A DNA stretch of 64,000 bases from NCBI RefSeq assembly GCF_004154955.1, contig NZ_CP011524.1:2728001-2792000 (forward strand). Reading direction: 5' to 3'. The position numbers and the translations under genes were made by a program. Below the pieces are notes generated by a model. That model worked only from the letters and a program-made list of their open reading frames with translations. It was not told where the DNA came from and did no database searches. Shown in pieces: positions 61,319-64,000 of the stretch (the stretch's first letter is position 1; each line of letters starts with the position of its first letter). This DNA comes from Intestinimonas butyriciproducens (GTDB lineage: Bacteria > Bacillota > Clostridia > Oscillospirales > Oscillospiraceae).

Positions 61319-62449
61319 TTATCCTGCCATAAATAACTGTTTCACGAACTTTGCAAAGATTCCGGGCAGGGTCAGACGTTCCACAGCCTGGTCGGCCACC
61401 AGGGGAATCACCTGCCGCTCCTGTCCCCCCACGGAAACCACCATCTCTCCCAGTTTCTGTCCCTGTTCCACCGGGGCCTCCACATTGTCCGTCAGTCGAA
61501 GCTCCGTGGTCACCTCATTGAGTTCATTCCGGTCCACCAGAATCCGGCTGCCCTGTCCCAGAATGGGCTGCACCTGATCCAGGGTACCCAGGGATACCTC
61601 CACCGGCGGGATGGCCGCGTCCGGCTGGATATCCAACAGGGTATAGTTGGCAAAGCCGAAGTTCAGAAGGGATTTGGCGCTTTCAAACCGCTGGGCGGAG
61701 GTGGGGGACTTCATCACCACGGCGATCAGCTCCATTCCGTCCCGCTCGGCAGTGGCGGACAGGCAGTAGAGAGCGGAGTCGGTGGAGCCGGTCTTCAGCC
61801 CCGTACAGCCCTCATAGAATCGCACCAGCTTGTTGGTGTTGGCCAGTTGGAACTGTCCGTCCCGGATGGTGTCCATCCAGATGGTGGTGTACTCCCGGAT
61901 CTTGGCGTGGCCGATCAGCGCCCGACTCATCAATGCGATATCATAGGCGGAGGTGAGATGTCCCGCCGCCGGAAGGCCCGTACAGTTGAGGAAATTGGTA
62001 TCCTCCATCCCCAACTCGCGGGCCCGCTGATTCATCCTCTCCACAAAGGCGGACTCACTGCCGGCCAGGTGTTCGGCCAGAGCCACGGCGGCATCGTTGC
62101 CCGACACCACGGCGACTGCCTTGAGCATGTCGTCCACCGTCATTTGCTCCCCCTCTTTGAGGTAGACCTGTGACCCTCCCATGGAGGCGGCGCGGGCAGA
62201 GACGGTAACCATATCGTCCAGCTTGAGCCGCCCCGAGTCGATGGCCTCCATCACCAGCAGCAGTGTCATCACCTTAGTCACGCTGGCGGGCTCCAGCTTG
62301 TCGTGGGCGTGGTCCTCATAGAGGACGGTGCCCGTCTCCTTCTCCATCAGGACGGCGGACCCTGCCTCGGTCTCCGGAGCGCCGGTAACGGCGGCGGCGG
62401 GCAGGACCAGCAGACAGGCGCATAGAAATGCCGCGAGAATTCGTTTCAT
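61319..62449 (-). CDS. dacF: D-alanyl-D-alanine carboxypeptidase (DacF type)
   Basis: 376 residues. A signal peptide covers about 1-24 (MKRILAAFLCACLLVLPAAAVTGA). The peptidase S11 domain has SVTK (S56-K59), SGN (VSGNDAAVALAEHLAGSE) and KTG (GLKTGSTDSALY). A C-terminal beta domain (about 275-360) and an amphipathic terminal helix (LPGIFAKFVKQLF) that holds it at the membrane follow. It trims D-Ala from peptidoglycan. DacF in Bacillus is forespore-specific, which would fit a spore former, but the subtype is not certain by eye. Confidence 0.92.
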   Translation of the reverse strand: MKRILAAFLCACLLVLPAAAVTGAPETEAGSAVLMEKETGTVLYEDHAHDKLEPASVTKVMTLLLVMEAIDSGRLKLDDMVTVSARAASMGGSQVYLKEGEQMTVDDMLKAVAVVSGNDAAVALAEHLAGSESAFVERMNQRARELGMEDTNFLNCTGLPAAGHLTSAYDIALMSRALIGHAKIREYTTIWMDTIRDGQFQLANTNKLVRFYEGCTGLKTGSTDSALYCLSATAERDGMELIAVVMKSPTSAQRFESAKSLLNFGFANYTLLDIQPDAAIPPVEVSLGTLDQVQPILGQGSRILVDRNELNEVTTELRLTDNVEAPVEQGQKLGEMVVSVGGQERQVIPLVADQAVERLTLPGIFAKFVKQLFMAG

Positions 62450-62668
62450 AGTTGGTCTTCTCCTCCATCATCGAAGTTACTACGAAAAGGATGTGGAGGA
62501 AGCGAGCCTTCTATACTGGAAGAAATTTTATTTCAGACACCGCCCCGCAATTGCGACGCCGTCCCAGGGCAGAGCAGGCGGGGGCGCATCGGAGAGGCGG
62601 TCCAGGGGCCCGGCCGATCGCAAGGGAGCCCCGCGCCGGTCGGGCGCTCTCCCCTTTTCCGATACGCC

Positions 62669-63130
62669 CTAGAGCTCCATCTTCATCATGATATCGGAGA
62701 GCGCAAAGGCCACGTTGTCATGGGCCTCGTAGCGGAAACCGAAGCTTTCATATACATGGAGGGCCGCTTTCAGACTGTGGTGGGAGGTGAGGACCAGGGT
62801 ATGTACCCCCAGTTCCCGGGCCGCGTCGATGGTTGCACGCATCAGAGCTTTGCCGATCCCACGGTTGCGCCAGGGAGCCTTCACCCCAAATTTGAAGGGC
62901 TCCGCCACGCCGTCCCGGAAGAGCTCCAGCATCATCATTCCCACGATCTCTTCCCCCGCCCGGGCCAGAAAGATGCGCCCGCCGCCTGCCAGCACCCGTT
63001 CCGGATGCTCCAACTGTTCCAGGTCTGCCGGCTCCAGAATGTCGTTTTCCTCCAGCCAGGGCAGAGAGATCGCCAACAGCTCCGGCTTATATTGGTCCTC
63101 GTAGTCGATAATGACAAATTCCTCTGACAT
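62669..63130 (-). CDS. GNAT family N-acetyltransferase
   Basis: 153 residues with the GNAT core: ILEPADLEQLEHPERVLAGGGRIFLARAGEEIVGMMML, the acetyl-CoA loop KAPWRNRGIGKALMRATIDAARELG and a C-terminal ALHVYESFGFRYE. The substrate is unknown. I used the ATG at 63130 (MSEEFVIID) with GGGGAG just upstream; two earlier in-frame ATGs lack better sites. The 219 bp between it and dacF holds no recognised gene. Confidence 0.88.
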   Translation of the reverse strand: MSEEFVIIDYEDQYKPELLAISLPWLEENDILEPADLEQLEHPERVLAGGGRIFLARAGEEIVGMMMLELFRDGVAEPFKFGVKAPWRNRGIGKALMRATIDAARELGVHTLVLTSHHSLKAALHVYESFGFRYEAHDNVAFALSDIMMKMEL

Positions 63131-63266
63131 ATGCTCCCCCACTTTCGCCGTTTTACCCATCTTACCACACTCCCCCCCTTTTGGCAATTCCGCTGGCAAT
63201 CAAATCCCGCTTTTGCAAGCATAAATCCGGGATTTTTCGTTCACATTTAATTTACATCCTTTGCTA

Positions 63267-63295
63267 TTGACTTTTTTTCCGGGTAGTGGTAGATT
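63267..63295 (+). promoter_or_regulatory. hrcA promoter
   Basis: TTGACT (63267-63272), 17-bp spacer, TAGATT (63290-63295), immediately followed by the CIRCE element. Confidence 0.8.
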
Positions 63296-63299
63296 TACA

Positions 63300-63326
63300 T
63301 TAGCACTCAGAGATGTCGAGTGCTAA
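63300..63326. promoter_or_regulatory. CIRCE heat-shock operator
   Basis: Perfect consensus TTAGCACTC-N9-GAGTGCTAA. It covers the expected transcription start of hrcA, where HrcA binding represses the chaperone operon until heat shock. Confidence 0.98.
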
Positions 63327-63368
63327 GATTTTAAACATACTGAGATTGGAAAAGAAGGTGAGCGCGGT

Positions 63369-64000
63369 ATGGACCTGAGCGACCGGAAGAAAAAAATCCT
63401 CCGCGCCATCATCGAAAACTATATCGAGACGGCGGAGCCTGTGGGCTCCAAGGCTGTGGCCTCCACGCCCGGCCTGAACGTCTCCTCGGCCACTGTCCGC
63501 AACGAGATGGCGGACCTGGAGGAGCTGGGCCTGCTGGAGCAGCCCCATACCTCCGCGGGGCGGATTCCCTCCCCCAAGGGCTACCGCATCTATGTCAACG
63601 AGCTGATGGACGACTACCGCCTGTCGGTCCAGGAGACCAAGCGGCTCAACCAGGCGCTTCACCTGAAGATGCGGGAGCTGGACCAGGTCATCGACCAGGC
63701 CGGGCGGGTGGTCTCCCAGCTCACCCGGTATCCCGCCTTTGCCCTGGCCGACCGGGCCAGCAAGGTCACCATCCAGCGCTTTGACCTTCTGATGGTCGCC
63801 AGCGACTCCTTCATCATCGTGGTGATGACCGATACCAATGTGGTGCGCAACCGGCTGGTCAGGCTGCCCGCCGATCTCTCGGAGGCACAGCTTCAGCTTT
63901 TGAACACCCTTTTGAACACTACCTTTACCGGTCTCACGCTGGATGAGATCACCCCTGAGCTGATGCGGGTAGCCTCCCACGCGGCCGGTGAGGCCTATGG
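63369..64000 (+). CDS. hrcA: Heat-inducible transcription repressor HrcA (5' part)
   Basis: The gene runs off the right edge; 210 codons are visible of a usual 340-350. The N-terminal winged helix (MDLSDRKKKILRAIIENYIETAEPVGSKAV, SSATVRNEMADLEELGLLEQPHTSAGRIPS) is complete, followed by part of the GAF-like core. HrcA binds CIRCE elements with help from GroEL and represses chaperone genes. It lies 43 bp behind a CIRCE site, so it is autoregulated. grpE, dnaK and dnaJ are expected beyond the window. AAGGTG precedes the ATG. Confidence 0.97.
   Translation, partial: MDLSDRKKKILRAIIENYIETAEPVGSKAVASTPGLNVSSATVRNEMADLEELGLLEQPHTSAGRIPSPKGYRIYVNELMDDYRLSVQETKRLNQALHLKMRELDQVIDQAGRVVSQLTRYPAFALADRASKVTIQRFDLLMVASDSFIIVVMTDTNVVRNRLVRLPADLSEAQLQLLNTLLNTTFTGLTLDEITPELMRVASHAAGEAY

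Overview
The window looks like chromosome of a high-GC, spore-forming, anaerobic Firmicute of the Oscillospiraceae (Clostridium cluster IV) type, such as the Flavonifractor/Pseudoflavonifractor/Intestinimonas group. The genus is an inference from gene content: an alpha/beta SASP, SleB, a WalRK system, a clostridial glgB-C-D-A-P operon, Bcd-EtfAB, a flavodiiron protein with rubredoxin, and HrcA/CIRCE. No rRNA, tRNA, CRISPR array, phage or IS element was recognised.

Left end (1-7.9 kb): an AT-richer accessory segment. It holds the tail of a YheO-type regulator, a remnant of a nucleobase permease, a LysR regulator with a T-N11-A box, and a short-chain acyl-CoA locus (crotonase with an in-frame UGA, intact crotonase, YfcC-type transporter, decayed crotonase, CoA-transferase, 3-hydroxyacyl-CoA dehydrogenase). 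The substrate is not evident and several genes are decaying. From 8 to 30 kb the content is mostly housekeeping: SASP and SleB, rpsF-ssb-rpsR, an ECF sigma/anti-sigma pair, mutY, an aldehyde dehydrogenase, tdk, a small XRE divergon with a palindromic operator, a PflX-like radical SAM enzyme, the etfB-etfA-acyl-CoA dehydrogenase operon, a polar amino-acid ABC transporter, an encapsulin/EncFtn iron-storage operon, RNase J, a nucleotidyltransferase fused to a degenerate phosphohexomutase, and an XRE-DUF1653 regulator coupled to a Spx/ArsC-like protein.

Middle (30-51 kb): walR-walK-walH-walI on the minus strand, with a 68-bp duplication of the walR 3' end flanking a hairpin-rich insert; a NUDIX gene; a MecA-like gene; murA, walJ and rlmH on the plus strand; a phosphosugar mutase; radical SAM plus DegV, divergent from a cluster-less radical SAM paralogue; cysteine desulfurase-MATE-TetR, divergent from a flavodiiron-rubredoxin fusion; and a DMT transporter.

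Right end (51-64 kb): an XRE regulator, an AbrB-type regulator with a zinc ribbon, the complete glycogen operon glgB-glgC-glgD-glgA-glgP, a DacF-type carboxypeptidase, a GNAT acetyltransferase and the start of hrcA behind a perfect CIRCE element. The most unusual features are the histone-H1-like Lys/Ala/Pro tails on GlgB (five 9-residue repeats) and GlgA, the pseudo-radical-SAM protein, and the structured duplication next to walR. Promoters, operators and terminators below were read by eye and not tested by computation.
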